DNA of 64,000 bases, from positions 2,232,001 to 2,296,000 of the forward strand of contig NZ_QUOU01000001.1 of assembly GCF_003390335.1 (NCBI RefSeq), read 5' to 3'. Numbering within the stretch: the stretch's first letter is position 1; each line of letters opens with the position of its first letter. The position numbers and the translations under genes are program-made. Below, piece by piece: positions 1-9,156 of the stretch. Source of the stretch: Thalassotalea euphylliae (GTDB lineage: Bacteria > Pseudomonadota > Gammaproteobacteria > Enterobacterales > Alteromonadaceae). The notes beneath the pieces were generated by a model that saw only the letters and a program-made list of their open reading frames with translations, searched no databases and was not told the DNA's origin.

Positions 1-97
1 AAAACTGTGCCATCTCGATGGTTTCTTGTAATGCGGTTGTGGCTGAGTCAAAGGTACGAGCGAACGATTGATCTAATACCGAAAGTTTAAAGGTCAT
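1..97 (-). CDS. LLM-class flavin-dependent oxidoreductase, N-terminal fragment (cut by window edge)
   Basis: Only the first 32 codons are inside the window. The start is the ATG whose complement is at 95-97. The N-terminus reads MTFKLSVLDQS followed by ATTALQETIEMAQ. This is the usual opening of bacterial luciferase-like (MsnO8-type) flavin monooxygenases: a first beta strand ending in LDQSP-like residues, then a helix with QETIELA. The rest of the protein lies outside, so active-site residues cannot be checked. The substrate is unknown for most of this family. The gene runs the same way as the yjjX gene that precedes it, with a 123-base gap. Confidence 0.6.
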   Translation of the reverse strand, partial: MTFKLSVLDQSFARTFDSATTALQETIEMAQF

Positions 98-220
98 AAC
101 TGGGTTTTAGTTTTAATTAGGGTTAATTGGATTTTTAATTAGGACATTGTTTTGCTAATTGTGCTCAATATAGCGAAAACTTATGGTGCGACAAAGTCGT
201 TTACCTATCTGTTCTCGTTA

Positions 221-772
221 TTATTGATATAAGTTAGCGTTGGCAATTTTCGCCAGTGCCAATATTAACGCTTGCTGGTAGGTAGATTGCCGAGTGACTA
301 AACCATTAGTGAATAATCCCATAGCGCCAGATTTTTGCTTGGCATTATGAGTATTAAAAAGCTTATCAATGACATCACCTAATTCTTCACCTTGTTGCAA
401 TGCTTGATAAACGCCTTCTGGTAAAGGCAGTTGGGCGCTAAGACCAATGGTTTCTTGATTTGTATTGGCACTTGAAATAACCACGTAAGCAAACGCGGCA
501 GGGCCATAATGGTAATGATCAACACCGCCTTCGATGGCAATATAAAAATCCGCAGAATCATCAAATTCTTGCTGGCAATGCAGTACGCGATTCTTTGCAC
601 CCAATAAAGTTTCAGCCTCGGTCATCGGTTGCTCGGCAACACTTGAGGGAGCATTTACCGAGGCGACACTAATTTCATGTTGAGGAAAATACAATTGGAA
701 TGCAGCTTTTGCGGCGTTCACTTTAACGGGGTTTTTTGAGCCTACGACGATAGACAGGTGATTTAATGACAT
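221..772 (-). CDS. yjjX: Inosine/xanthosine triphosphatase (non-canonical purine NTP phosphatase)
   Basis: 183 residues, close to the usual 170-180 of YjjX. The N-terminus has the family signature VVGSKNPVKVNAAKAAF (phosphate-binding loop). It continues with SSVAEQPMTEAETLLGAKNR and the acidic segment FYIAIEGGVD. YjjX hydrolyses ITP and XTP in the cytoplasm, keeping damaged purines out of nucleic acids. The ATG start directly precedes the conserved first strand, so the start is secure. It is probably a housekeeping gene and is not obviously part of the nucleoside locus that begins at about 2.3 kb. The gap to the next gene (773-1031) holds only the stem-loop at its right end. Confidence 0.9.
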   Translation of the reverse strand: MSLNHLSIVVGSKNPVKVNAAKAAFQLYFPQHEISVASVNAPSSVAEQPMTEAETLLGAKNRVLHCQQEFDDSADFYIAIEGGVDHYHYGPAAFAYVVISSANTNQETIGLSAQLPLPEGVYQALQQGEELGDVIDKLFNTHNAKQKSGAMGLFTNGLVTRQSTYQQALILALAKIANANLYQ

Positions 773-980
773 ATTGATTAACGTCTTGTTGCTAATGAAG
801 AATATTAGGCGGTAATTTATGGAAAATGTCTATGGTAATTTATAGCGATTTTTATCGGAAGAGCGAAGGGACAGCGTTACTTACTGAGCAAATCATGCAG
901 CTAGTGGCGCAGTAACCTAGACCGAAATAAGGGGAACACGGCTGGTTGCCACTATTGTCATTTAGACCGTAAGGTTAGAT

Positions 981-1021
981 AAAACTTAGCACTAGAGCAT
1001 GGCAATAGATGCTCCAGTGCT
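981..1021 (-). terminator. Rho-independent terminator of the CsgG-family gene
   Basis: Just past the stop codon of the reverse-strand gene ending at 1032. AGCACT-A-GAGCAT (988-1000) pairs with ATGCTC-C-AGTGCT (1009-1021) with one mismatch and an 8-base loop. On the reverse strand the stem is followed by AAGTTTTATC. Confidence 0.65.
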
Positions 1022-1031
1022 TGCAAGCGAT

Positions 1032-1847
1032 TTACTGCTGAACGCCGAGTTTACCACCAGTACCCAGACCACCTTCAACTTGCTGTGCTTTATAATTTCG
1101 CAGCGCTTTAACCATTTGGTTATATGAGTCAGCAAACGCCGCGGTGACGATTTTACCTTCGGGGGTATTAGAATAAGCCCCAGCACCTAATAGGGCACCA
1201 GCGAAGAGTGCGCCACCAATCCTAAAGTCTTGGTTTTCTGCATTGCCAACTGCAGCTGATACTTGCACGCCTGATCGGTTATCGATTAACAACATGGTGG
1301 TCGCGGCTTCATTTTTCTTGAAGCCACCAGCGACCGCTGCACCTACTGAGCCAAATAAGGCACCAGCAATCGCGCCTATGCCACCTGTGCCTTTTTCAGA
1401 AAATTGGATAGAAGGGGAAAGCGTGTAATCTGCAGCAACCATCTGCCCTTTACCAAAATTACTGCCACCGCGCGATTCACCAGATGACATTAATTCCCGC
1501 TCAGCTTTCATCGCCGCCATGGCTGCGCCACGTTCAACCACAACAAAACAGTTAGATTGTTGAATCATCAATCGAATAACAGGAACAGTACTGCCTAAGT
1601 CTGGGGCTCTGCGCTGATACATAGACCACCAAGGTAGACTGCGATCTTCAAATACCGACATAGTGCCTAGGGTTTTATCACAGCTTTCCAATTGGCTATT
1701 TTTGTTATCGGTATTAGCGCCACCAGCCCCACCTGTGATGGTGCCACCGCCTTGACCACCGCCCATTTTCGGTGCTGTGCTCATACAACCGGCTAGTAAT
1801 GTGATAGCGCAAGCCACCGTACTAAAGTATAAAAAGCCTTTTTTCAT
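1032..1847 (-). CDS. CsgG/HfaB-family outer-membrane lipoprotein
   Basis: 271 residues. The lipoprotein signal ends in the lipobox LAGC (Cys at about residue 21). A glycine-rich linker follows (about 29-43), then a CsgG-like domain. That domain shows VPVIRLMIQQSNCFVVVERG, matching the strand-helix of CsgG in which small outer-membrane lipoproteins assemble into a pore. Two Gly/Ala-rich segments (about 155-172 and 215-225) resemble the membrane-hairpin region. CsgG proper secretes curli subunits, but no csgA, csgB, csgE or csgF homologues lie nearby, so this is an orphan paralogue whose cargo is unknown. The ribosome-binding site is GGGAG just before the ATG. The gene is monocistronic, with its own terminator. 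Confidence 0.8.
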   Translation of the reverse strand: MKKGFLYFSTVACAITLLAGCMSTAPKMGGGQGGGTITGGAGGANTDNKNSQLESCDKTLGTMSVFEDRSLPWWSMYQRRAPDLGSTVPVIRLMIQQSNCFVVVERGAAMAAMKAERELMSSGESRGGSNFGKGQMVAADYTLSPSIQFSEKGTGGIGAIAGALFGSVGAAVAGGFKKNEAATTMLLIDNRSGVQVSAAVGNAENQDFRIGGALFAGALLGAGAYSNTPEGKIVTAAFADSYNQMVKALRNYKAQQVEGGLGTGGKLGVQQ

Positions 1848-2237
1848 TATTTTTCTCCCGTTTTTTAGCTATTGAATTGCTCAATAAAAGTGTTTGCTAA
1901 AAACAACTAAGCAAATTTAAACAATGCCTGATTTCCAAACAGCACAGTTAAAAAGCGTTGTTGAAACGGGATAAACAGCCAAAAGTCCGTTTTCAAAAGG
2001 CCACAGCAATTTTCTGTTAGGAAAAATTTACTATAAATAAACCTTAGTCTGGGATGTAAAAGTTGGCAATAAAATGAGGTAATTATGCGTAAATTGGTGT
2101 CACAAAACGCCAATCACGAAAAAAACAAAAGCTAACAATCAATATTTATAGCGCTCACGATGAATGATTGAGTTGCCATTAGAAAAAGTGTAGAAGTTCA
2201 GATCAGCTTAATTAGGTTATCTAAATTACTTTAGATA

Positions 2238-2273
2238 AGGAGAACCCGCGTAAAACATGACGCTGGTTCTCCT
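2238..2273 (-). terminator. Strong stem-loop downstream of the alkaline phosphatase operon, possible terminator
   Basis: AGGAGAACC-C-GCGT (2238-2251) pairs with ACGC-T-GGTTCTCCT (2260-2273), a 13-pair stem with one mismatch and an 8-base loop. It lies about 20 bases past the stop of the reverse-strand operon ending at 2294. The T-run after it on the reverse strand is weak (TTATCTAAAG), so it may be a 3'-end stabiliser rather than a classical terminator. I see nothing else convincing in the gene-free stretch 1848-2293. Confidence 0.5.
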
Positions 2274-2293
2274 ATGTACGTTATTTACAGAGG

Positions 2294-3664
2294 TTAATCG
2301 CGGTGTTGCTCAAGTAACTTAAACACTTTTTTCGCAATATCAGTATTGTCTAAATGACCTTCGAATTTATCTGCGTATTTACCAAACGCAATAATTGGAA
2401 CGTCAACAGCGGTGTGACCACCAGAAGTCCAGCCGGTATTGGTACGTCCGTCAATGATTTTCTTAACGGTTTTAGTCACAATATATTCAGCGCTTGGCTT
2501 GCGTTGTTTATTTTGTGCTTCTTCACTTAGTTTTTGATAAGCGGCCAGTTTTTCTGCGGCTTCGTCAGTTGCAGCGGTAATCAGTGCAATCTCATCTTCA
2601 TTCAGCTCGAAGTTAAACAATTTATCGATAGCCGACTTCGCTAACTTCTGTTTAGTGATTGATTCTGCAATGACTTTAGGTGAGTGCAATTGTTTTCTCA
2701 GTAACGCTGGCTGCCATTTGTATTCGCCATGGGCTGCCAAGGTTAATCCACCAGTGCTGTGATCAGCGGTGAGGATGACAGTAGTATTAGGCGTTTGAGC
2801 GACATAGCTTTCGAGATATTCAATGGTTTTGGCAAGGTCATCCATCTCTGCCATCGCTGCGCTGATGTCATTGCTGTGTCCAGCCCAATCTACTTGGCTT
2901 GCTTCAACTAATAAAAAATAGCCATTGTCTTGACTGGCCAATAACTCAGTTGCTGTTTTGGTCATTGCAGATAAACGGTAGCGATTACTATCATCAAGTG
3001 CGTGTGGCAAACCAACATCGGCAAACAAGCCTAACGCTGGTTTGTCATTTTTTAATGTTGATAGTTGCTGATAGGCATCAATATATTGCACGCCTTGTGA
3101 TGTTAACTCTTTAACTAGCTGGCGATCATCGCGGATAAAGTACTGCCAGCCGCCGCCGAATAAGACATCAAATTTTAACTCTCCGTTGATGCGTTCGTCG
3201 ACGTAGCTGTCGGCAATCTCGTTGTAGTTTCTGCGGTATTCATTGTGCGCAAGGTATGACGCTGGTGTTGCGTGATTCACTTGAGAAGTTACCACAGCAC
3301 CGGTTTTTAAGCCGTACTGCTTGGCGCGCTCAAGCACTGTTTCAACGGGATTTTTATCAACATCCATGGCAATAGCGCCATTATATGTTTTGATACCGGC
3401 AGAAAGCGCCGTGGCGCCAGCGGCTGAATCGGTCACATACCCAGAAACTGGAGCAGGGTAAGTAGATGCCATACCAACGAGGTACTTATCAAAAATCGTC
3501 GCTTCGACTTCTTTGGTTTTTGGGTCGTCGTTGTAATAGCGATAGCCCGTGGTATAGGCTGGTCCCATGCCATCGGCAATGACCATAATAATATTGTGCG
3601 GCTGTTCCTTCGCTGTAGCCCCGCAAGCGGCTAATACACATAGTGAAGAGAGTAATTTACGCAT
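2294..3664 (-). CDS. Secreted alkaline phosphatase (PhoA-like family)
   Basis: 456 residues, typical for the family. The metal-binding start motif IIMVIADGMG has Asp at residue 31. The nucleophile motif is VTDSAAGATALSAG, with Ser at residue 80. Further metal ligands are seen in EASQVDWAGHSND, TADHSTGG and SGGHTAVDVP. The N-terminus MRKLLSSLCVLAACG is a short export signal. L-A-A-C fits a lipobox, so it may be a membrane-anchored lipoprotein. The enzyme removes phosphate from nucleotides and other monoesters outside the cytoplasm. It is the third gene of the operon regulator, nuclease-family enzyme, phosphatase, with a 12-base gap upstream. That context suggests it makes nucleosides from nucleotides released outside the cell. 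Confidence is high for the family and moderate for the substrate. Confidence 0.92.
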   Translation of the reverse strand: MRKLLSSLCVLAACGATAKEQPHNIIMVIADGMGPAYTTGYRYYNDDPKTKEVEATIFDKYLVGMASTYPAPVSGYVTDSAAGATALSAGIKTYNGAIAMDVDKNPVETVLERAKQYGLKTGAVVTSQVNHATPASYLAHNEYRRNYNEIADSYVDERINGELKFDVLFGGGWQYFIRDDRQLVKELTSQGVQYIDAYQQLSTLKNDKPALGLFADVGLPHALDDSNRYRLSAMTKTATELLASQDNGYFLLVEASQVDWAGHSNDISAAMAEMDDLAKTIEYLESYVAQTPNTTVILTADHSTGGLTLAAHGEYKWQPALLRKQLHSPKVIAESITKQKLAKSAIDKLFNFELNEDEIALITAATDEAAEKLAAYQKLSEEAQNKQRKPSAEYIVTKTVKKIIDGRTNTGWTSGGHTAVDVPIIAFGKYADKFEGHLDNTDIAKKVFKLLEQHRD

Positions 3665-3676
3665 TGATATTCTCAG

Positions 3677-4852
3677 TTATTTTAAAGAAAGTTCTACCCA
3701 AACTAGGCGATGGTCTGAAGACGCAGCTCTGCTGTCGATTAGGCGATAAAGCGGTGAATTTTGCGTTGGCCAAAACACGCCGCTGTCGGTAAGTGTCCAA
3801 CCAAAAGTTGATGGCAGCACATAGTCAGCTCGCATTCCCCAGTGTGCGGTGTGGTATCGAGCATTTTGATTGTCTGGCTTACTCGCTTTGCCCCCATCAC
3901 TCATTGGCATAGGATCGTTAACAGCCGGGTGTTCAATTAGATTGCCGATGCCGTCTTTATTGGCATCACCATCAGTTGTTGAGGCATTTAAATCCCCCAT
4001 AATGACAAATGGAGCTTTGTTTTTCATCGCCCCTTTTTGGCCATTATCGTCATATATGTAGCTACCAGCGTCACCTGAAATATAATCTTGCCAGAAGCGT
4101 ATTTCATCGTGATTACGCTTGCCATTGCGATCTTCTGGGCCATCAAAAACCGGTGGTGTTGGGTGGCTTGCTAAAACGTGAACCGTTTTATTGTCAACAA
4201 TCACCGGAATATCCCAATGTGATTTGGAAGAAAGTCTTAATTCCTGCCACGTAGCATCACTGTAATAGCCTTGCTCAGAATTTGATTGCATTGGCTTTAA
4301 TGCATTGGGCATATCTTGCCACTTAAATTTCTGAAAGGTGCGAATATTGGTGTGATCTATCGGAAATTTAGACAATAACGCCATGCCAAAGTGGCCGGGA
4401 AAGTAACCAAAACCATAGGTGTCTTGCGGGCTTGTAATTTGACCATCACCATTAATGTCAATAGCTGCTTTTACGCCAGTGTTTACTGGCCCTTGATAAA
4501 AGTAAGGGTAGTTAACAGGTGTTTGTCCTTGTTGACTTTTAGCCAGGTAGCTGGTCAGAAATTTTTGTAATGCAATGGCATTGTTGTCAGTGCGGTCGAA
4601 TTCATTGAGTAACAAAATATCAGGGTTAACTCGTTGAATAATCTCAGCAATGTTTTTGATTTGCTGGTGCTGGCTATTGAGCGCCGTGGTTAATTCATTC
4701 CCTGATGGCACCACTTGTCCTCGTTCACCTTTAGGTAGGTAATTGAGCGCTTCCATACTGACGTTAAACGTAGCGATTTTTATTGTATCAGCGGCCATGG
4801 CGGTCGTTATCGTAGAAAGTAATAAGCCTGAACCGGCAAGTAGTTTTTTCAT
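3677..4852 (-). CDS. Secreted endonuclease/exonuclease/phosphatase (EEP) family enzyme
   Basis: 391 residues with a cleavable signal ending TTAMA-AD (about residue 20). EEP-fold motifs appear in order: ATFNV (about 27), LLNEFD (metal-binding Glu, about 83), ASHPTPP, MGDLNAS (catalytic Asp/Asn) and SDHRLVWVEL at the C-terminus. An extra insert carries an EF-hand-like loop, DINGDGQI, from Asp132, and a second acidic patch, DGDANKDGIG, so calcium may be needed. EEP enzymes cleave phosphodiesters of nucleic acids, nucleotides or lipids. Sitting 12 bases upstream of an alkaline phosphatase gene and 11 bases downstream of a RutR-type regulator, an extracellular nuclease or phosphodiesterase acting on DNA/RNA is the best guess. 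Phytase- or sphingomyelinase-type activity cannot be excluded. Confidence 0.88.
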   Translation of the reverse strand: MKKLLAGSGLLLSTITTAMAADTIKIATFNVSMEALNYLPKGERGQVVPSGNELTTALNSQHQQIKNIAEIIQRVNPDILLLNEFDRTDNNAIALQKFLTSYLAKSQQGQTPVNYPYFYQGPVNTGVKAAIDINGDGQITSPQDTYGFGYFPGHFGMALLSKFPIDHTNIRTFQKFKWQDMPNALKPMQSNSEQGYYSDATWQELRLSSKSHWDIPVIVDNKTVHVLASHPTPPVFDGPEDRNGKRNHDEIRFWQDYISGDAGSYIYDDNGQKGAMKNKAPFVIMGDLNASTTDGDANKDGIGNLIEHPAVNDPMPMSDGGKASKPDNQNARYHTAHWGMRADYVLPSTFGWTLTDSGVFWPTQNSPLYRLIDSRAASSDHRLVWVELSLK

Positions 4853-4863
4853 GAATTAGCTTC

Positions 4864-5496
4864 TTATTTCAAGCCACAACCACGGAGAATAAAGTCAGTC
4901 AGGAACGCGATGACCTGCTGTTCATCTTGCTCTTCGTAGTCGGCTTGATTCATTACAGTTAATATTTGTGTTTCAAAATCTGCATAGTGCTGGGTGGTAG
5001 ACCAGATTGCAAAAATTAAATGGTAAGGATCGACATCAGCCATTTGCTCAGTATCGATCCAATGTTGGAAGAGGGCGGCTTTTTCTCTTACCCACTTGCG
5101 TAAATAGGTGCGAGCAAACTCTTTTAGGTGTTGTGCGCCTTGAATAATTTCCATCGCATAAATCTTTGACGCGCCCGGATGCTGAAATGACATTTTCACC
5201 TTTGACGCGATAATCTTTTCGATTGCCGCGGCTGGGCCATCTTCTGGCTCAATATCACCGATCCCTTGATCCCACATATCTAGTGTGCGCTCTAGGACAG
5301 CGTGATAAATATTGTCTTTATTTTTGAAGTAGTAAAGGATATTAGCTTTAGGTAAACCTGCACGATCAGCGATCGATTGCACCGTTGCCCCTTTAAAGCC
5401 CTGCAATATAAATTCCTCTTGCGCTGCTTCGAGAATTTTAGCCTCGCTTAACGCGCGAATAGTTCCTTGTTTTGATTCTTTTTTTACTTCATTCAT
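4864..5496 (-). CDS. TetR-family transcriptional regulator, RutR-like
   Basis: 210 residues, the size of E. coli RutR. The N-terminal helix-turn-helix spans about residues 18-65: KILEAAQEEFILQGFKGATV, then SIADRAGLPKANILYYFKNK. The C-terminal part contains YAMEIIQGAQHLKEF, LRKWVREKAALFQHWI and LIFAIWSTTQHYADF. This layout is that of the YcdC/RutR ligand-binding domain, which in E. coli senses uracil (thymine weaker). It heads an operon with the secreted EEP enzyme and the alkaline phosphatase. A RutR-like palindrome lies about 93 bases upstream (5589-5602), suggesting autoregulation. Matching palindromes precede the TonB receptors and cdd and lie between udk and deoB, so I infer a local regulator of nucleoside/nucleic-acid use. 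The ligand is unknown. Confidence 0.88.
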   Translation of the reverse strand: MNEVKKESKQGTIRALSEAKILEAAQEEFILQGFKGATVQSIADRAGLPKANILYYFKNKDNIYHAVLERTLDMWDQGIGDIEPEDGPAAAIEKIIASKVKMSFQHPGASKIYAMEIIQGAQHLKEFARTYLRKWVREKAALFQHWIDTEQMADVDPYHLIFAIWSTTQHYADFETQILTVMNQADYEEQDEQQVIAFLTDFILRGCGLK

Positions 5497-5588
5497 CCTT
5501 TACTAACCAATTATTTGACCAATTATAAAATTACGATATGAGTTAACTTACTAAGTTTACTATAGAATTTTTCCTCAAAATAGACTAC

Positions 5589-5602
5589 TAACCAAATAGT
5601 CA
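5589..5602. promoter_or_regulatory. Candidate RutR-type operator upstream of the regulator operon
   Basis: TAACCA-AA-TAGTCA matches 10 of 12 positions of TGACCA-N2-TGGTCA. It lies about 93 bases before the regulator start and 420 bases before the first TonB receptor. A lone left half-site TTGACCA is at 5515-5521. The rest of the 526-base gap 5497-6022 is AT-rich and holds only the receptor promoter described separately. Confidence 0.6.
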
Positions 5603-5883
5603 AAGATCATACCGAGTATTTTACACGAATCTAGCGCTGAATTTTAAACTTTTATGAAGATGTTATTTCGTCTCAAAATCTAGTGCGGTCGTTCAAAAAT
5701 ACGTCAATCATACGTCATCAAAGTCATCACATACTTGAAATATTTTTGTCTGTTTAATCGCCATATTTGTCGGGCGAATGATCTTGGCACGCAAGACGTC
5801 CTCTAGCTTTTACTTTGATAACAAGGTGTTGCGTTGGAGAAAACGCTGGTAACTCGGCTGATTAAACTGTATAAAAAACATTC

Positions 5884-5919
5884 TGACCAAATAGACAAAA
5901 TGTAATTAAATTGTAAAAT
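5884..5919 (+). promoter_or_regulatory. Operator overlapping the promoter of TonB receptor 1
   Basis: Operator TGACCA-AA-TAGACA (5884-5897; 10 of 12 to the RutR-type core). Its right half, TAGACA (5892-5897), can serve as a -35 box, with -10 TAAAAT at 5914-5919 after 16 bases. The same arrangement, with identical spacing, precedes the second receptor at 9410-9445. Repressor bound here would cover the -35 box. Confidence 0.65.
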
Positions 5920-6022
5920 AAAAATGCTTTATTAGCGTTGGTCAACAAGAGTTACAAGCTTTTATTAGCGAATTAGTAGCAAAGCTCACGTACTTAATAA
6001 AATTAAAACCAAGGATAATCTG

Positions 6023-9000
6023 ATGAAAAGTCATCGTCTCTCAAAAATTGCTGGTGCAGTCGTTGTCGCGCTTGGCATGACAGCTTCAGCATATGCAAAT
6101 ACCACATCATCTGGTATCAAAGGTGAAATTTCCGGCCCGGCTGGAGATCCGGCACAAGGCACGACAGTGGTTATTACCCATTTACCTTCAGGTACAAGCA
6201 AAACCGTTACCGTTAATGAATTTGGTCGATTCAGTTCAAAAGGTCTACGTGTTGGTGGCCCATACCGCATCACGATAGATTCAGACACTTTTGAAGATCA
6301 AGTTGTTGACGATGTTTTTCTTACACTAAGTGAAACATATGAAATCAATCGTTCACTGGAAAGTGTCAGTAACGTTGAGCGTATCGAAGTCACAGGCCGT
6401 GCTTATCACAGCAACTATGGTAGCAATAGCCCGTCAAGCAATTTCAATTTCGAAGATTTGGCAGCAGCACCAACGGTAAACCGTGATATTAAAGATGTAG
6501 TGCGTGTTGACCCGCGTATTTATATTGATGAATCAAGCTCAGATGCTATCCGCTGTGCAGGTGGTAACCCGCGCTTCAACAGTTTAACGGTTGATGGTGT
6601 GCGTATGAACGATAACTTTGGCTTAAACAGCAACGGTTATCCGACAGAGCGCATCCCATTCTCTTTCGATGCCCTTGATCAAGTCGCCGTTGAGCTAGCG
6701 CCATTTGATGTTCAATACGGTGGCTTTACATCGTGTAATATCAATGCGGTCACTAAATCGGGGACTAACGAAGTTCACGGTAGCTTCTTTTACGACTACA
6801 CGAACGATTCGCTAAAAGGTGATAGCTTAGAGGGCGAAGACGTACCAACAGGTAATTTTAATGAAAAGCGTTATGGTTTTAATGTTGGCTTGCCAATGAT
6901 TGAAGATAAACTTTTCTTGTTCACTGCTTACGAGAAGCTAGAAGGTGCACAAATTTTCCAATACGATCCATTAACTAATGGTCGTATCGATCAAGCAACG
7001 CTTGACCGCATTGCTCAAATTTCACGTGACGCATACGGCTATGAGCCAGGTGGTTTTACACCAAGCTTACCAGTAGAAGACGAAAAACTATTGGTAAAAC
7101 TTGATTGGAACATTAATGACGATCACCGTGCGACTTTCGTTTATAACTACAACGACGGTTTTACGTTAGCGCAATCAGACGCGGGCTCGAGCCGCATTTC
7201 TTTTGACAACCACTTTTATGAGCGCGGCGCTAAGTTAAATTCCTACGTAACATCAATATACTCAGACTGGACTGATAACCTGTCAACGGAAGTGCGAATA
7301 GGCTACTCAACACTCGATAACCGCCAAATTTCACTGGATAGAGAAAGCGGTTTTGGTGAATTCCGCGTGTCAGCAGCCAATGGTATCGATGTCTACCTTG
7401 GCCCGGATGATTCTCGTCAGTCAAACAAATTAAAATATGACAACTTGTCGTTGAAATTAGCGGCAACGTACTACTTAGATGAGCACGAACTTTACTTTGG
7501 TTATGAGCGTGAAGAGTTAGACGTATTTAACTTGTTCGTTCAGCACTCGCAAGGTGAGTACCGCTTTAGCTCAATCGACGATTTTGAAAATGGTATCGCG
7601 CGCGTTTACTACGGTAACGCAAGTTCACAAGATCCAAACGACGCCGCAGGTGAATTTAAATACGCGTTGAACACCGTATACTTCCAGGACAAATTCGAGC
7701 TTGAGAATTATGACGTCACCATCACGGCAGGTTTGCGTTACGATTGGTACACAAGTGATGACGTCCCTGAATTCAACCAAAATTTCCAAGACCGCTACGG
7801 CTTTTCTAACGAGCAGAACTTAGATGGCGTTGACCTACTGCAACCGCGCTTTGGTTTGAACTGGAGTGTTAACGACCAGTTAGAAGTTCGCGCAGGCTTA
7901 GGTTTATACTCCGGCGGTAACCCGAATGTATGGATCTCTAATTCATACTCAAACGATGGTATTCGCAATATCCAAATCAACCAACGTGGTCTGCAAATCT
8001 TAGGACCTGATGCGATTGCCTTTAACGGCAGTGGTCGCCCTGGTTTTGATATTCCTCAGCAGTTATTTGATGCCGTGGGCTCAGGCTCAGCGGATGCAAG
8101 TACTAACGTAACGGATCCTGATTTTGAGATCCCATCTGAATGGAAGTACTCGTTAGGTGCTACCTATGTCACCGAAAGCGACTACATCATTATGGCTGAC
8201 TTCTTATACACAGATAAGAAAGATTCAGCGATTGTTCGCAATTTAGCTGACGCTCAAGTAGGTACAGCACCTGATGGACGTCCAGTTTATGATTCCGTTA
8301 ACCACCCAAGAAACTCTGATTTCTTGTTAACTAACGTAAGTGGTGAAGATGGTGAAGCGACGATTCTTTCGCTATCGGTGAGTAAGAGCTTTGATAATGG
8401 CTTCGACTTCTCTGCGTCGTACGCTTATACCGATGCTAAAGAAGTACATCCGATGACCAGCTCAGTGGCGTTCTCTAACTACCACAATATCGCAACGTCT
8501 GATCCGGAAAATCCTGGTTTAGCAGCGTCTAACTATGAAATTCCTCACCGATTTACGTTGAACTTGCGCTATAGCCATGAATTTTTCGAAGGCTATGAAA
8601 CCACCTTTAGCTTGTTTGGCCAAGCGAACCAAGGTCAACCATATACTTACTCATTTACCAGCAGAACACGTGGCTTAGGCTTTAACGATGCAGATCGTCA
8701 ATTGCTATACATACCACTAGAGAATGATGCGTCAGTGGTGTACGGAGATGACTTTGATCTTGCCGCGTTCAACAGCTTTATCGAAGCGGAAGGTTTAGAC
8801 GAGTATCGCGGCCGTATTTTACCGCGTAACCGTTTACAAAGTGATTGGTGGGTTAAGTTCGACTTTAAGATCGAGCAAGAATTTGCCGGTTTTGCAGAAG
8901 GTCATAAGGCTAGTGCATTCTTCGTGATTGAGAACTTAACTAACTTCTTAAATGACGATTGGGGTGTCTTAGAGCAAGGTTCGCAGCTGCAAGGTGCTGT

Positions 9001-9124
9001 TGCTGCTAGCGTCAACGATGCCAACCAATATGTGTTCCAAGAGTTTACTAACCCTGCGACACAAAGCCGTCAAAACGATGCATCGTTATGGGAAATGCGT
9101 ATTGGTGTTAAATACGACTTCTAG
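6023..9124 (+). CDS. Oar-like TonB-dependent outer-membrane receptor 1
   Basis: 1033 residues. The signal peptide MKSHRLSKIAGAVVVALGMT ends near AYA (about 26). A carboxypeptidase-regulatory-like beta-sandwich follows (about 30-112), then a TonB-box-like IEVTG at about 121, a plug (about 135-250; SLTVDGVRMNDNFGL) and a long beta-barrel ending WEMRIGVKYDF with terminal Phe. The architecture is that of Oar/SusC-like receptors, which take large substrates across the outer membrane with TonB energy. Two cysteines in the plug (Cys178, Cys238) are absent from the paralogue next door and could form a disulfide. RBS AAGGA lies 7 bases before ATG. The operator-covered promoter and the neighbouring nuclease and phosphatase suggest nucleic acid, nucleotide or nucleoside uptake. 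This is an inference. Confidence 0.9.
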   Translation: MKSHRLSKIAGAVVVALGMTASAYANTTSSGIKGEISGPAGDPAQGTTVVITHLPSGTSKTVTVNEFGRFSSKGLRVGGPYRITIDSDTFEDQVVDDVFLTLSETYEINRSLESVSNVERIEVTGRAYHSNYGSNSPSSNFNFEDLAAAPTVNRDIKDVVRVDPRIYIDESSSDAIRCAGGNPRFNSLTVDGVRMNDNFGLNSNGYPTERIPFSFDALDQVAVELAPFDVQYGGFTSCNINAVTKSGTNEVHGSFFYDYTNDSLKGDSLEGEDVPTGNFNEKRYGFNVGLPMIEDKLFLFTAYEKLEGAQIFQYDPLTNGRIDQATLDRIAQISRDAYGYEPGGFTPSLPVEDEKLLVKLDWNINDDHRATFVYNYNDGFTLAQSDAGSSRISFDNHFYERGAKLNSYVTSIYSDWTDNLSTEVRIGYSTLDNRQISLDRESGFGEFRVSAANGIDVYLGPDDSRQSNKLKYDNLSLKLAATYYLDEHELYFGYEREELDVFNLFVQHSQGEYRFSSIDDFENGIARVYYGNASSQDPNDAAGEFKYALNTVYFQDKFELENYDVTITAGLRYDWYTSDDVPEFNQNFQDRYGFSNEQNLDGVDLLQPRFGLNWSVNDQLEVRAGLGLYSGGNPNVWISNSYSNDGIRNIQINQRGLQILGPDAIAFNGSGRPGFDIPQQLFDAVGSGSADASTNVTDPDFEIPSEWKYSLGATYVTESDYIIMADFLYTDKKDSAIVRNLADAQVGTAPDGRPVYDSVNHPRNSDFLLTNVSGEDGEATILSLSVSKSFDNGFDFSASYAYTDAKEVHPMTSSVAFSNYHNIATSDPENPGLAASNYEIPHRFTLNLRYSHEFFEGYETTFSLFGQANQGQPYTYSFTSRTRGLGFNDADRQLLYIPLENDASVVYGDDFDLAAFNSFIEAEGLDEYRGRILPRNRLQSDWWVKFDFKIEQEFAGFAEGHKASAFFVIENLTNFLNDDWGVLEQGSQLQGAVAASVNDANQYVFQEFTNPATQSRQNDASLWEMRIGVKYDF

Positions 9125-9156
9125 TTTCATTCATCAAACTGTCATATAACCAAGAT

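Noticed and set aside
1907..2113. 68-codon reverse-strand open frame
   Set aside because: Composition rich in Phe/Leu/Cys with no RBS and no family resemblance. Probably chance in an intergenic region.
5515..5521. TTGACCA half-site just upstream of the regulator start
   Set aside because: The right half is absent (TATAAAA follows). A single 7-base half-site can occur by chance in AT-rich DNA.
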